Shown one piece after another: positions 23,669 to 35,684 of a stretch of 64,000 bases of DNA. Positions within the stretch are counted from its first letter, which is position 1; each line of letters starts with the position of its first letter. The DNA is from Rhyacophila brunnea. Lineage: Eukaryota; Arthropoda; Insecta; Trichoptera; Rhyacophilidae. A model generated the notes under the pieces. That model saw only the letters and a program-made list of their open reading frames with translations, ran no database searches and was not told where the DNA came from. The translations under genes and the position numbers were made by a program. The DNA lies in NCBI GenBank assembly GCA_022495005.1, contig JAGYXB010000956.1:62001-126000 (forward strand), in the 5' to 3' direction.

Positions 23669-24732
23669 CAGTGGCGCACCCAGGATTTAATATTGGGGGG
23701 GGCCCAAGGAGGAGAATGTAAATTAGTCCCATAGACTCTTTTTCTTCTTCACAGCTTAATTTCTCGTGTATCGGTCTTTTGTCTATTGCACTCGGTGTAC
23801 CTATACCATGGTCCCCACATCCTGAAACGGGCCCTCAGGCTAGGATATTTGGCGGGCCCCTTACCTACTGCTAAGATTAAATGCAGTGTGAAACACTACA
23901 TTCACGTTTTTCAAATTGTATTTTAGTTCAAATTAAGGGTACTTATACAGTGAATTATTGGCGATTTTTAATGCATCTACTTTAATAATGGAGCTGTCGA
24001 GTATTGACACATAATAATCAAAAAATATATTCTTCTTCTTCCACGGCGCTACATCTCGGGGTGGGATTTGGCCTCCTCCACAACCGCTCTCCACTCACTC
24101 CGGTCTCTCGCCACACTTCTCCACTTCTCCACTTCTAAGGCGTCAGCCCATCTCCTTCTTGGACGGCCTCTGGGTCTCTTCCGTTGGGGTAGCCACTTCA
24201 TCATGATCCTTGGCGCTCTAACTTCAGGCATTCTCTCCACATGTCCCGCCCATCCTAGTCTTTGGGACTTACAGTATCTTATATCTATATTAATTGTGCA
24301 ATAAAAAATATATTGCACAATTATATAAGTAATTGAAAATGTTCATGGCCATGAAGTGTAATAGCTCCGCAGGCGACTTTTTTACTATTAAAGCTGATTT
24401 ATGATGTGTGTTTATCTCACTTATCAGGCTAGAACCCTGTCAGCCCTCCCCAGCCATGACCTACACCACTCCAGAATTCGGGTGGACACCGAGAATTTTT
24501 GACAGTTCCTGTATTATGTACAGGTATTGGGTTTCTAAAAAAACCTGACATTTCGAAATTTTTGTGTTAGAAATTAAAATCTAAGAAATTTTTCTAGAGG
24601 GTGCTGGAGAATTTCAAATCATTTTTTGCCAGTGTTTTTATTTGTCTATCTATTGGCTTTCAATTTCAATGTTTTTGGGGGGGCCAAGGCCCCTTGCCCC
24701 CCCCCCCCCCTCCCCTCCTGGATGCGCCACTG
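23669..24732. mobile_element. hAT MITE ('cagtggcgcacccagg' family) nested in 23470-25423
   Basis: Ends 'cagtggcgcacccaggattt' and 'cctggatgcgccactg'. TSD TCTGTCTG at 23661-23668 and 24733-24740. Same family as 6554-7207. It contains a LINE fragment. Confidence 0.9.
24032..24302 (-). mobile_element. 5'-truncated RTE-like LINE, third nesting level
   Basis: Coding on the - strand: LGWAGHVERMPEVRAPRI, RPRGRPRRRWADALE and WRSVARDRSEWRAVVEEAK, the C-terminal end typical of arthropod RTE-like LINE proteins. The 3' tail is (GAA)n. The TSD AAAAAATATATT is at 24020-24031 and 24303-24314. The empty site is readable in the sister MITE at about 6903. Confidence 0.85.
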
Positions 24733-24984
24733 TCTGTCTGCCAGATTTACTATTACCAGTTTCACCAAGTTTTTGTTTCGTATGTGGTGCAGTCATTTTT
24801 TGTGGGTAGAAATGAAATTGTTTGTTAATGTATTAATTATTTTGGTTCTTTACGCACAAATTGACACCCGAATTGCTCCGACCAGATGAGGCATTCTCTC
24901 GCTACAGTGGTCTCGAGCATTGTGAATCGATCAAATTTAGAGGTTCGCGTCACGGCATTCCCCGCCGCCTGGAGGTCAGTGCGA

Positions 24985-25215
24985 TAATAGTAATCCGACC
25001 ATGTCCGATCCTAATAGGATCATATGGGCCTCGACAGAGTAGAGGTTTGTATTAACAGATTTTGTTTTTTACGAGAAATGGATGTCAGCCACTTGCTCAA
25101 CCTATCAGGTCCATACCCTGACTCACACACAAATTGAAAAACAATATTTGTACTTGCCAGACCCAGGATTCGAACCTGAGACCCACGGCATGATAGTCCA
25201 ACGCTAGTATACGTG
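24985..25215 (-). mobile_element. tRNA-derived SINE (family B)
   Basis: On the - strand: a tRNA-like head ending in box B 'aggttcgaatcctgg' at about 25155-25170, then a body shared with 61903-62090 (words 'caagtggctgacatcc', 'gatcctattaggatcgg'). Confidence 0.7.
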
Positions 25216-25566
25216 ACGCATAAAGTCTAAGGACCGACATATGCAATTATATATTTACATTGAACGTAATGCTAATTTTTGAAGGGTATTTGCCTGCTAT
25301 TTTTTATACAATGCGTGCTGTCATTTATTATAATTATAGGTTTTTTTTTCTCTTCAAAGCGTTCCATTCAAAATTATCTCGCGTGCCACTGTTGACACAC
25401 GTGCCAAAGGTTCGCCACCCCTGATCTACGCTATGGCCTCTTATATTACTATTAAATGTTATCAATATTATTACTGTTGATTGTCACTTGGACATACTTA
25501 TAAACTATAACCTAATATTCTATGTATTTAAGTTTTGTACTATGTTTGTACAATGAACACTCTTAA

Positions 25567-26523
25567 GGGTGGACGTGCTCAGCGTGGCTCAAAATGGAGC
25601 TTTAATTATATTTTCAAAGCATGATTCTGGACATTCCTTAAACGTTGTAGATAATCTATTTACATAATTTTGAAGCCTTATTATCCCTTATATTTATTTT
25701 AAACATTTGATGACTGCATAAAGTATTTTTATTACATAAAATAGTATTCTTTTAAACCTCTCGCTCTAATGTTTTAGAATATAGTCATATTTCAGTACGT
25801 CCACGTGAAGTGGTGTTAAGATTTTTTATATTTATTAATTTTTAAAAGCATTTATAAAACTATTAGTAAAATTTATGTCGACATTATTATAGTGAAATAT
25901 TTACAATAAAAAATTATATTGATAATCTTTGTAATCCCAAATTTGACAAATTAGGCATTTTATTATTCAAAAAATGGGCAAGATTTACACATTTAAATAC
26001 AAAAATACTACCTTGTCTTAGGTCAATAATTATTATAAAACAATCATTATTCGTAGGATGTTTATCACATTTGAATGGTCAAAGACATAGCTTATAATCA
26101 GTATCTTCAAATGTGTTAATCGTGCCCATTTTTTTGAATAATAAAATGCCTAATTCTTGTCAAATTTGGGATCACAGAGATTATAAAATATAAGTTTGTA
26201 TCGTAAATATTTAACTATATAACGTTAACATTAATTTTACTAATGGTTTTATAAATGCGTTTAAAAATTAATAAATCTAAAAAATCTTAACACCACTGCA
26301 CATGGATGTACTGAAATATGACTATATTCTAAAACATTAGATCGAGAGGTTTAAAAGAATACTATTTTATGTAATAAAAATACTTTATGCAGTCATCAAA
26401 TGTTTAAAATAAATTTAAAGGATAATAAGGCTTCACAATTATATAAATAATACCATAAAATACTGAAATACTGAAAATACCATAAAAAAACTCCATTTTG
26501 ACCTACGTGGCGCACGTGGGCCC
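25567..26523. mobile_element. 957 bp fold-back element between TTAA sites
   Basis: Almost the whole element is an inverted repeat centred near 26045. For example, 'gtaataaaaatactttatgc' at about 26370 mirrors 'gcataaagtatttttattac' at about 25716. The ends 'gggtggacgtgctcagcgtg' and 'acctacgtggcgcacgtggg' are inverted relatives. Flanked by TTAA at 25563-25566 and 26524-26527, the piggyBac-type target. Confidence 0.85.
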
Positions 26524-26527
26524 TTAA

Positions 26528-26892
26528 GAGCGTACTTCAGTGAAACGGCCAAATAATTTTCAACAGTAGGTGTGATGAAATTTCTCACTAGTCGCCAATC
26601 GGAGACAGACAGTCGAAGTGTCCACACGTCGATTTGTTTTGTCATGGCGTCGGATGAAAATATTCTTAAATCGTGTAAAGATGACTGAAAAACTTTACTT
26701 ATGTACTTAAAAAAGAAAACAAGTCAATGAGTATGCTATTATTATTAGTAATATAACAATAAACATAACATTAAATGGACGCATGTTGGATTTTTATGAC
26801 AAATTATATTTCGTTCGGCACGCGTCATTTGCACAATCCGCGCATCGCCTAGCCACGATATTTTTAGACCATGCCTCAACTGAAGTATAGCC
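26528..26892. mobile_element. TTAA MITE abutting the fold-back element
   Basis: 365 bp. Ends 'gagcgtacttcagtgaaa' and 'caactgaagtatagcc' are imperfect inverted copies. TTAA at 26524-26527 (shared with the neighbour) and 26893-26896. About 90% alike over its length to the copy at 2563-2926, judged by eye. Confidence 0.82.
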
Positions 26893-26896
26893 TTAA

Positions 26897-28296
26897 GTGG
26901 TTTTACAGTAAATGGTGCCAACCTATGGTAAATCTAGTAACTGCATAATTGCCAAAATGTCGGTTATGTAAAAAATTCTATATATATATGTACATAATAA
27001 ACAGTTGATGATTTCTCTTAAAAATTGAAAAAAAAATAGTATTAAATATTTATAATATGTATATGTATTTCGTTTATAAACTAAAATTTTATAAATATTT
27101 AATTAATAAATAGATGCGTCAAAAATGAATGTTTCATTTTCCCCTGGCTCTCCTGTTTTGTACGGTTACCTTAATTATGTATATATTCTAACTTCTTGAT
27201 TAAGCTTACTATTTCTTTTGCAAAAGAAGATTATTTCTTTCGTTCACTGACGATTTTATAGACTTTATCCGACACCGATGTATATAGATAACTGATTCTC
27301 AACCTTTTTTATTTGGCGGAACCCTTGAGACATTTTTTAAATCTCGCGGAATTCTTACTTGGCTGACACAAAGAGCGTATTTTTAAGCCCAATATAACTT
27401 CAAATTGTAAAAAAATAACAGAAAATATTATTTTTTTTATGATGAATTGAGATATTTGTAGTTCGTCTGATGTCAATTTATTCTCTTTTATTTTGTTAAC
27501 TGTCAATTCATGGTGGAACTGCATTGTATTGTTGTTTAATTTAATAAAACCCATTTTTAGTACTATTTTTAATTTTAATTTTATTTTAAAATTTTTGCCC
27601 AATTCTAACTTGTTAAATGATCAATTATATTTTGTGTCTTCTCCGCTATTATACCCTATTTAATATTTGGGATTGTTATAACATAACTTTATATATTGTG
27701 CATTATTTATTATTTTTATTTAATTTTGACTCATATTTTGGTTGTATTTGTTTTTGTATTCGATCTTACTTCAATTGATAATATTGTTTATTTTATTATT
27801 TTTTATTGTAAATTTTGACTAATCATAAATATTTGTTGATATTAATGTTATTGTGAGTGTTGATTGTTTCATATTTTGTGTTTTGTTAATAATTAAAAAT
27901 AATTTGTTTAGTGCCCCTGATGTAGTATGAAATATTAATGTCCAACCTCATTAATTTTAAATTAATTTGTTATTGCGAAGGTATTATTGGACGGATAATT
28001 TATGTACCTATTGTTATATTATTTATGTCGCTTTGGATTTTGTTTGATAAATATTGTTTTTAAAAAAAATGTATTCAGTTGAAAATGTCCCTCTGAGGCG
28101 GACGAAACCGGTCCCAATTTATTGATTAAAAGTGGAGTAAGTACTACAAAAAAATGCGTTTTATTAAATTAAACAACATTCATTCGCGGTTTACAATTGT
28201 ATTAAAGATTTTTTTAAATATAGTAGATCTTAGATAAATTAAGTATAAAAAACTTTTACATACGATATTCGAAGCTTTCCCGGATGTAATATATAG
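26897..28296. other. AT-rich, no gene seen
   Basis: Near 27290 'ctgattctcaacctttttt' resembles one terminus of a hAT MITE of the 'ttctcaac' type, but the other end was not found. The rest is low-complexity T/A-rich DNA. Confidence 0.35.
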
Positions 28297-28880
28297 CAGT
28301 GGCGAAGGGTGGAGGTAGGCTCTTAAGATCCGCACATAAATAGTGCACATTAATCTTTGTCAGTCATACGTATTTGTTTTCATTAAAATAATACTACAAT
28401 TTACGAATGGTGTTGGTTAGTTTTTAAAATTCAATTAAACCCTGCGAAAACCAAACCATAATCGTTATGATATATTTTGGGCGATACGATAAAATTTTGC
28501 ACATTTTTTCATTCATTCTTATTGGTTTCGTTGAATTAAGAATACATATTACAAATATTGTTGGTTATTTTTTTAAATGCATTAAGCTCTGCCTAACCAA
28601 ACTATAATAGATAAAAAATATTCTTCTATCTATAAAATATCCAAAGTTATGTATGATTTAATTGCATAATTTTAGATATTTTATAGATATTTGAGTATTT
28701 TTTGACTATTACCTATTATGTCTTTGTTTATGCAAGGGTTTAATTGAATTTGAAAAACTAACCAACACTATCTGCAATTCGTAGTATTAGTTCAGTAAAA
28801 ACAAATACGTATGACTAACAAAGTTTAATGTGCACTATTTATGGCGGATCTTAACAGCCTACCTCCACCCTTCGCTACTG
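28297..28880. mobile_element. hAT MITE ('cagtggcgaagggtggagg' family)
   Basis: 584 bp, ends 'cagtggcgaagggtggaggt' and 'acctccacccttcgctactg'. Flanks ATATATAG and ATATATAT agree at 7 of 8 positions. Confidence 0.85.
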
Positions 28881-29593
28881 ATATATATATTCACTATCCC
28901 CGCTCTATAAAAATTATGGTTATAAGAGTACAATATCTCGCAAATAAGTATATACCTACCTACTTAAAATTAGTTGTACAATCAGATGTGGATCCTACCG
29001 AAGAAGTTTATTAATATATGTTTACGACAAATATATGTTCGCGGCTTCTTAAACATATCATATCCATGATTTGGCACTAAATAGCTGATGCATATTGAAA
29101 AACAACATGTGACCAGAAGCGTAGCAAGGTGTTTGTGCGACCGGAGTAGAAACTAAAAATGCGCCCCTTATGTGATACAAAACATGGTACCCTATGCATA
29201 ATTTTATCTATGCACCGCTAAAAATTATTAATTTATATAATACGGATTAAATAACGCATAATACCTATAAGTTTTTTTTAATGTACGGCCCCCATAAAAC
29301 TGAAAACAAATTTCAATGAAGTTCGATTTTTTTTTTAATAAATAGCTCAACAGGTGAATTTTAATTAGTGAGCTTTAATTAATTAGCTTAATAAGTGAAT
29401 TTTCAACATACAGTAAAATAAACTGACAAATCTACTAAATAATCAATAAATGATAATCGTCAACTTGTTTTACAAGTAAGAACGAAATATATTAATTTTT
29501 TTCTGTCGTATATAAAATAAGAATTTAATAAGAATCATTCTCCCCTAATTTGGTCATTTCAGGATTATATTTTTCTTTCACTATTTTCGCATT

Positions 29594-29992
29594 CGGACCT
29601 CTGAATAGTATCTTCAAGAGTGACCTACCATTGTGTCTTAAGCGTAGGGTGTTCGACCAATGTTTGCTACCCGTGCTCACGTATGGCTGCGAGACGTGGA
29701 CCCTCAACACGAGAGATGTCCAAAGGCTAAGAGTCGCACAGCGAGGCATGGTGAGGTGTATGTTGGGCATCACGCGAAAGGGCCGTAAGAGAAACGAATG
29801 GGTTAGGAAGCAGACAGGAGTACGCGATGTAATAGACGTTGCCAAACAGCTGAAATGGAGATGGGCGGGGCACATTGCTCGCCGAAAGGACGGCCGCTGG
29901 ACAAATGCCGTCATCCAGTGGTACACCAGGGGCACGAAACGGCCACAGGGTCGCCCTAAAAGCCGCTGGATTGGCGAACTGGCAAAGTTTGT
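29594..29992 (+). mobile_element. RTE-like LINE fragment
   Basis: Open frame with KRRVFDQCLLPVLTYGCETW, RVAQRGMVRCMLGITRKGRK and KWRWAGHIARRKDGRWTNAV, the RT-downstream region of RTE-like LINEs. It runs directly into the satellite at 29995. Confidence 0.85.
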
Positions 29993-29994
29993 TT

Positions 29995-31270
29995 GTTTGT
30001 TCGTATTTTATGCGCTGCCATACCGTTCATCCGATTGCGATAAAACTTTGTCAACTTATTGCTTGCACTTGCGCGAAAAGTATAGGCTATACTGATATAT
30101 AAAAATGAATGTCTGTCTGTCTGTCTGTCCCGTATGCGTTCCTATACCATTCATCCGATTGCGATGAAATTTTGGTAAATGGTTGTATGCACACCCGTGA
30201 AGGTTTCTAAATTATAAAAACCATCTCTTCTTCTTCATTATATCTTCTTTTATTCGTATGGTTCCTATACCATTCATCCGATTGCGATGAAACCTTCGTG
30301 AGTTGTTGTGGTAACACCCGTAAAGGTTTCTGAATTATTACAACCATCTTCTTCTTCATTCTATCATCTTTTATTCGTATGGTCCCTATATCATTCATCC
30401 GATTTCGATAAAACTTTCGTCAGTGGCTGTGCCAACACCCGCGAAGGTTTCTGAATTTGTACAACCATCTTCTTCTTCTTCTTCATTATATCTTCTTTTA
30501 TTCGTATGGTTCCTATAACATTCATCCGATTGTGATGAAACCTTCGTCAGTTGTTGTGGTAACACCTACCAAGGTTTATGAATTAGTACAACCATCTTCT
30601 TCTTCTATTCTCTATTCTTCTATTCGTATGCGTTCCTTTTCCATTCATCCGATTGCGATGAAATTTTGACCAGTTGTTGTGCGCACGCCCGCGAAGGTTT
30701 CTGAATTAGTACAACCATCTTCTTCTTCTATTCTATCTTCTTCTATTCGTATGCATTGCTATACCATTCATCCGATTGCGATGAAACTTTCGTCAGTTGC
30801 TGTGCTCACACCCGCGAAGGTTTCTGACTTAGTACAATCATCATCATCTTCTTCTTCTTCTATTCTATCTTCTTATATTCGTAAACTGACGAAAGTTTCA
30901 TCGCAATCGGATGAATGGCATAGCAATGCATACGAATAGAAGAAGATAGAATAGAAAAAGAAGAAGAAGATGGTTGTACTAATTCAGAAACTTTCGCGGG
31001 CGTGCGCACAACAACTCAACAAAGTTTGATCGCAATCGGATTAATGGTATAGGAACGCATACGAATATAAGAAGAAGAAGATGGTTGTATTAATTCAAAA
31101 ATCTTTACGGGTGTGAGCACAACAACTGGCGAAAGTTTCATCGCAATCGGGTCAATGGTATAGGAACCATACGAATAAAAGAAGATATAATGAAGAAGAT
31201 GATGATGATTTTTCTAATTCAGAAAGCTTGGCAGGTGTGCACACAATAACTCACCAAAGTTTTATCGTAT
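29995..31270. repeat. Tandem satellite (about 125 bp unit) with orientation switch
   Basis: About seven units in + orientation (core 'cattcatccgattgcgatga', about 30021-30870), then at about 30880 a switch to the opposite orientation with three to four units ('tcatcgcaatcggatgaatg') up to about 31265. Units include 'ctttcgtcagttg', 'acccgcgaaggtttctgaa' and a CTT-rich spacer. A (GTCT)n run sits at 30111-30130. Confidence 0.85.
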
Positions 31271-31984
31271 ATATTGTAGTTCGTGGCTGTCTCTACTTTA
31301 TATTTTGTTATTATCCATTTTTAAATATTTGTATAGAAAATAATAAGTTGGTAAAACTGGTCCTGATAATTAATAAAATATGTGAAAAAAAGTATTAGGT
31401 CAATAGGTACGTATTTAACGTTTTCAATGGTATACTGTAATTATTTTAAACAAGTAATTTTATAATCAACAATAGGAACAGTATGACCACTGTATTATTG
31501 GACAAATAACACGCAGAAATTATCAATATTCATTTACCGTTTTTGGCGTTCGATATTAACTTCCCATGTTTCTTTTCTTTGTAAACGCTTCCTTGACTAA
31601 TTGGGCTTTCGTTTCGACACATTAATCAGTTCATAAATATTGAAAAATACTATTAACCTACAGAGCCATCAACACGAAGTCACTTTAATTTTGTTCAGGC
31701 AGACATATTGAAATCCGTATCACATGTCCATCAGAGCAGCCGCTGATTGGCTTATTCATTTTAGAGGGATTTGAAATTCACACGACAACTGATTTAGGGG
31801 GTTTTGAAATTAAGCCTAATTTTTAATAATAAATATTGACGGTTTTAGGCCTTTTTTGAAGTTATAACTTTGGCCAACATATAACAAAAGCATATCTCTA
31901 AATATATATCTAACACAAAATTGTAGGAAAACCGTTTTAGGGGCTTTTGAAACTAGGCGCTTCAAATCTGTTCTCAAAGCTCAG

Positions 31985-32250
31985 TATACGATTGCTCTGA
32001 ACCTTCGTAAGGTGTCATGATTCGCTCCCGTAAAGCAGCACCGTCAGAATGCAAACGTCGAATAGGCGGCATTTGGTTTTGACCGAGTACAATCGTGAGT
32101 CCCAGACACTCCGCATCGAGTTGAATGTTGCTCCAGTCATTCCCATTCGGATAGCGAGCTCTCTCTGCAAAATGCCATCTCCCTTGATGTATACCCCCAG
32201 GTATTTGAAACTGTCGACGCTCTGGATGTTTTTCACGTCGCCATTAACAA
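31985..32250 (-). mobile_element. RTE-like LINE fragment
   Basis: On the - strand: VDSFKYLGVYIKGDG, IRMGMTGATFNSMRSVWDS and CILTVLLYGSES, the segment just after the RT domain. Truncated on both sides. Confidence 0.75.
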
Positions 32251-32309
32251 AAATACCTAAAATATTTTTTTTTATAAAATATACTTACTTATTAAGTACA
32301 TAAAATTAG

Positions 32310-32386
32310 ATAAATATGTTAATATTTTCGGAAAATTATCGAGCGCTCCGGTTCGTAAAAATTTTCGTTTTGAGCGCTGAGTACCT
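32310..32386. mobile_element. Terminal fragment of the 'cagggctcgaaatgg' hAT MITE
   Basis: 'attatcgagcgctccggttcg' followed by 'ttttgagcgctgag' matches one end of the 33.1 and 43.8 kb copies. The other end is missing. Confidence 0.6.
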
Positions 32387-33114
32387 ACTATAATAACTGA
32401 TATTATGTGAAACCCAGTAACGTCCCGTGGAGGTAGGCAGTTTGAGCGTCGCTTGTGGGCGGCAGTTACTCGAAGGGCGGCAAGTCGATGAGAATCATCA
32501 GGTATATAATATAGAAATGGCTACCTAAACTTTACTTAATAATAACTGAAATATCTTTCAAAACAGCTCACTGGTTCGAAACAAAATGTATACTTAAATT
32601 AACATAAAAGGTTTAACAGGTCTTTATATTTTTGTTGGGTTCGCAATGTCTAGTTTACTTCCGTTTACCTTGGACGTCACGTAGTTGGTGACCGGAAACG
32701 ATACGTGCAGATTTATGAATTATAGTTAGGTACTTACTTACCTAATTAAAATTTATCCAAATATATTTGCCAGGCACTCGTGAGTTTTGGAAGTTATCAG
32801 GTATATTTTTTAATATTTGGATGATATAGTTACTGACTTTGCAACGAAAAAGGCCAGTGAAGTTTATTTTAATTTTAATGGTTGAGTGTTAGACTATTAA
32901 AATAATGTATTTATGATTAAAAGTATGATATTGAAGTCATGAAAGGATGATAAAAAATACTGTATAAACAATGGGGCGGCATTTTATCCAGAGACGTCAC
33001 TGGTGAAACCCAAACAGCAAATTAATGAGTTTTACCCATTGTTTCCTGCATTGGACTGGCATTGACAACAAAATCTATTCACCCAACAATTTCCAAAAAC
33101 AGGTTGTTTTGCTA

Positions 33115-33351
33115 CAGGGCTCGAAATGGACCAGAGCGCACCGGAGCGCCGTTCCGGTTCGCAAAATCCCCAAAATTATCGCTCCGTCTTGTAGACATAT
33201 TAAATTGACCGTCTGAGCTAGATTTGCCAAATAATGTAAAAATCTAACTCACTTATTATTATAGAATACACATGCAATTAGATAACTATGTTAATATTTT
33301 CGTAAAATTATCGACTACTCCAGTTTGTAAAATATTCCATTTCGAGCGCTG
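33115..33351. mobile_element. hAT MITE, same family as 43777-44027
   Basis: 237 bp, ends 'cagggctcgaaatgg' and 'ccatttcgagcgctg', with inner words 'ggagcgccgttccgg' shared with the 43.8 kb copy. The flanks GTTTTGCT (33106-33113) and GTTTTGCA (33352-33359) form a slightly eroded TSD. Confidence 0.8.
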
Positions 33352-33627
33352 GTTTTGCATCAAATTATGTAGGTACCTACCGCCATTCTGCGCAACACAA
33401 CTTGGGAAATGCTGAATAGGTCTTCGGGAAAATAAATATTATTTTGATAATTTTTACGATATGTAACATTGTAATTTTATACTTGCCTATATTAATTTTG
33501 AACGGGAAAAACAGATAATTAATTATTACTGACATCTTTCTATCTCTTTAAAAACTCATGACATTGAAGGAAGATAATAATGATAATATTATAATAATCA
33601 TGTAATATTACAAGTTTACAAACAAAA

Positions 33628-34200
33628 AATCGGTGTGTGTACTTATATACGCGCGTTAGAAGTTATACTTCTTTGGCGTAACAAAACAAAATAAGCCGTT
33701 ACCTGAGTCTATTAATATTACAGTGGATTAGGTAAATGAAAACGTACGCGATTCATCTGTGTCTCATATAGCACATGATAATTGTAATTTTATTATTGTA
33801 TTGGAACAAAACTCATCGTTGCCATACAGCGGTTATAATCGATTCAGAAGTGCCCATGATGAATTAATAAAAAAATCAAATTTTAATATATTTTTTGAAT
33901 TATTTACCAACTCAACATTCACAAAATTTATTTATTTCTTGATATATAATTTTACTCATAAATAACACTTACATAAATATATAGCCTCAAATCTTGATAT
34001 ACAATCTTTACAATGAAAAATAAATATACACTCCAATATAAATAAAGTTTTATGAATATAAATTAACAGTGTAGAAATATTGTTTATGTTTACAACACAT
34101 ACTGTTTACTTGATTGTATTGAACGACTAACTAAATGACACTATGCGCATGCGCATGTGCCCTCGAGACCGAAATGAATATAATCATAATAATAAATTGT
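33628..34200. repeat. Dispersed repeat shared with 14.8-15.0 kb
   Basis: Longer copy of the same family. Contains 'gcgcatgcgcatg' near its right end. No ORF of substance. Confidence 0.6.
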
Positions 34201-34837
34201 GTTGCATCGGCGCGCGCAACTTCGTCACACGCCAACAATACACTCTGATCTATTTTCCCAAACGCGCCTAAAGAATTATAACTTCAAAAATTTCCGACAC
34301 CTATGTTTAACCTATGAAGCTTAGGTAGATACAGACCTATAAACTTATCTGTAGAATGGCCAAAAATGGAACTACAAACTACATTTTGAGTAGTTTTCGA
34401 CATCCATCCCATTCTTCGGATAAGTTTGTTGGTCTGTAATAATAATAGGATTCAAATTTGAAATGAAACTGATAACGGAGTTGCACTTATATACCTAGGT
34501 ATGTTATATACCTATTGTGAAATACTAACAATGTATTTCAGGAAATATATTATTTTAGAAAAATAAATGTGAAATTTTAATCAAATAAATTAATTGTACC
34601 TACTACTATTTATTTGCAGTGCGTGCGTTCGAAAAATAAATACGATAATAATAATTTATTCCGCGTACCAAGTAAAACAAATTTAATCTAGGTAACATTG
34701 CGTTTGATATTTGATTTTGTGCTTGATATTTTTATGGCATCTCTGAGAATAATTATTACAACTTACTATTCAGCGCCTAAAATGGAACCGGGGCACTGTG
34801 TATTTTTTGTTTTTTGTTCTTATTATAATAACATGAT

Positions 34838-35230
34838 TATTATTGTATCCATGGCCCCCACATCTTGAAGCGGGCCCCCTACCTATCGCTAAGGATAAAG
34901 TCAGTGTGACGATATACAGTTGTGTAATACAAATGGTGTTCATGGTAAAATTTAGATTATTTTATTGCGATTTTTTGTATTTTACACCCACTTGAATTGT
35001 GAAGTTGTCGAATATCGACAAACAACAATCAAAAATTGCATCACACTAGTACATATTTTGAAATGTTAGTATGCTTGCAGTGAAAAGCGCCGCAGGCAAC
35101 ATTTTTTTCTATTAGTGCAATTTTGTGGTGTGTGTTTATCTCACTTGGCTGATCGATCCGCCACGCCGGGCCCCAGGCTAGAGCCCTGCCAGACCGCCCC
35201 TTGTGGAGGCCATGATTGTACCTACATGCT
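34838..35230. repeat. Partial copy of the 'cagtggcgcacccagg' hAT family
   Basis: Shares 'ccccacatc(t/c)tgaa(g/a)cggg', 'tgtgtttatctcactt' and 'ccaggctagagccctg' with 6554-7207 and 23669-24732, but has no terminal repeats left. Confidence 0.6.
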
Positions 35231-35377
35231 TTGGACGGATAAATGCCATAACAGTTTCCCCTCCCCTCCCCAACCCACTCTTTGAAAACTCTCATTTCTT
35301 GGAAATCTAGTGTCAAAAATTGTATTATTATATTTTCTTAATTGATAGGTACCGACCTATATTATTATGCCTCCCAG

Positions 35378-35683
35378 TGGGTCTATTCTATACTTATCGA
35401 CCGCTAAAGTGATAAAGTGATAAATATTATCAAACTTAGGGTAGGTTTGTATCAAAATATTAGCACTTATTGTAACAATTACACGAAGCTGGTTTTTATT
35501 GTTGCAATAAGTGCTATATTTTAACAGCACCTATCTTGCTGCTGTTAAAATATCGCACTTATTGCAACAATAAAAACCAGCTTCGTGTAATTGTTACAAT
35601 AGGTGCTAATATTTTGATACAAACCTACCCTAAGTTTGATACTATTTATTACTTTAGTGTTCGATAAGTATAGAATAGACCCA
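35378..35683. mobile_element. Palindromic Harbinger-type MITE, CAG target duplication
   Basis: 306 bp near-perfect inverted repeat. The arm starting 'tgggtctattctatac' pairs with the arm ending 'agtatagaatagaccca', centre about 35530. It is flanked by CAG at 35375-35377 and 35684-35686. A 3-bp CWG duplication is known for PIF/Harbinger elements. It lies about 300 bp from the Harbinger transposase start, but no shared terminus is proven. Confidence 0.75.
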
Positions 35684-35684
35684 C

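Larger units (their letters stand above)
23470..25423. mobile_element. hAT MITE ('cagggttagcgaacc'), carrier of nested insertions
   Basis: Ends 'cagggttagcgaacctctt' and 'aaggttcgccacccctg', with 'gcgtgcc' words at both inner ends. The TSD ATCTACGT/ATCTACGC at 23462-23469 and 25424-25431 has one mismatch. Most of its 1954 bp are later insertions: a hAT MITE with an internal LINE, and a SINE. Confidence 0.82.

Noticed and set aside
30457..30939. Open frames in the 30 kb satellite
   Set aside because: Periodic by-products of the 125 bp repeat unit.
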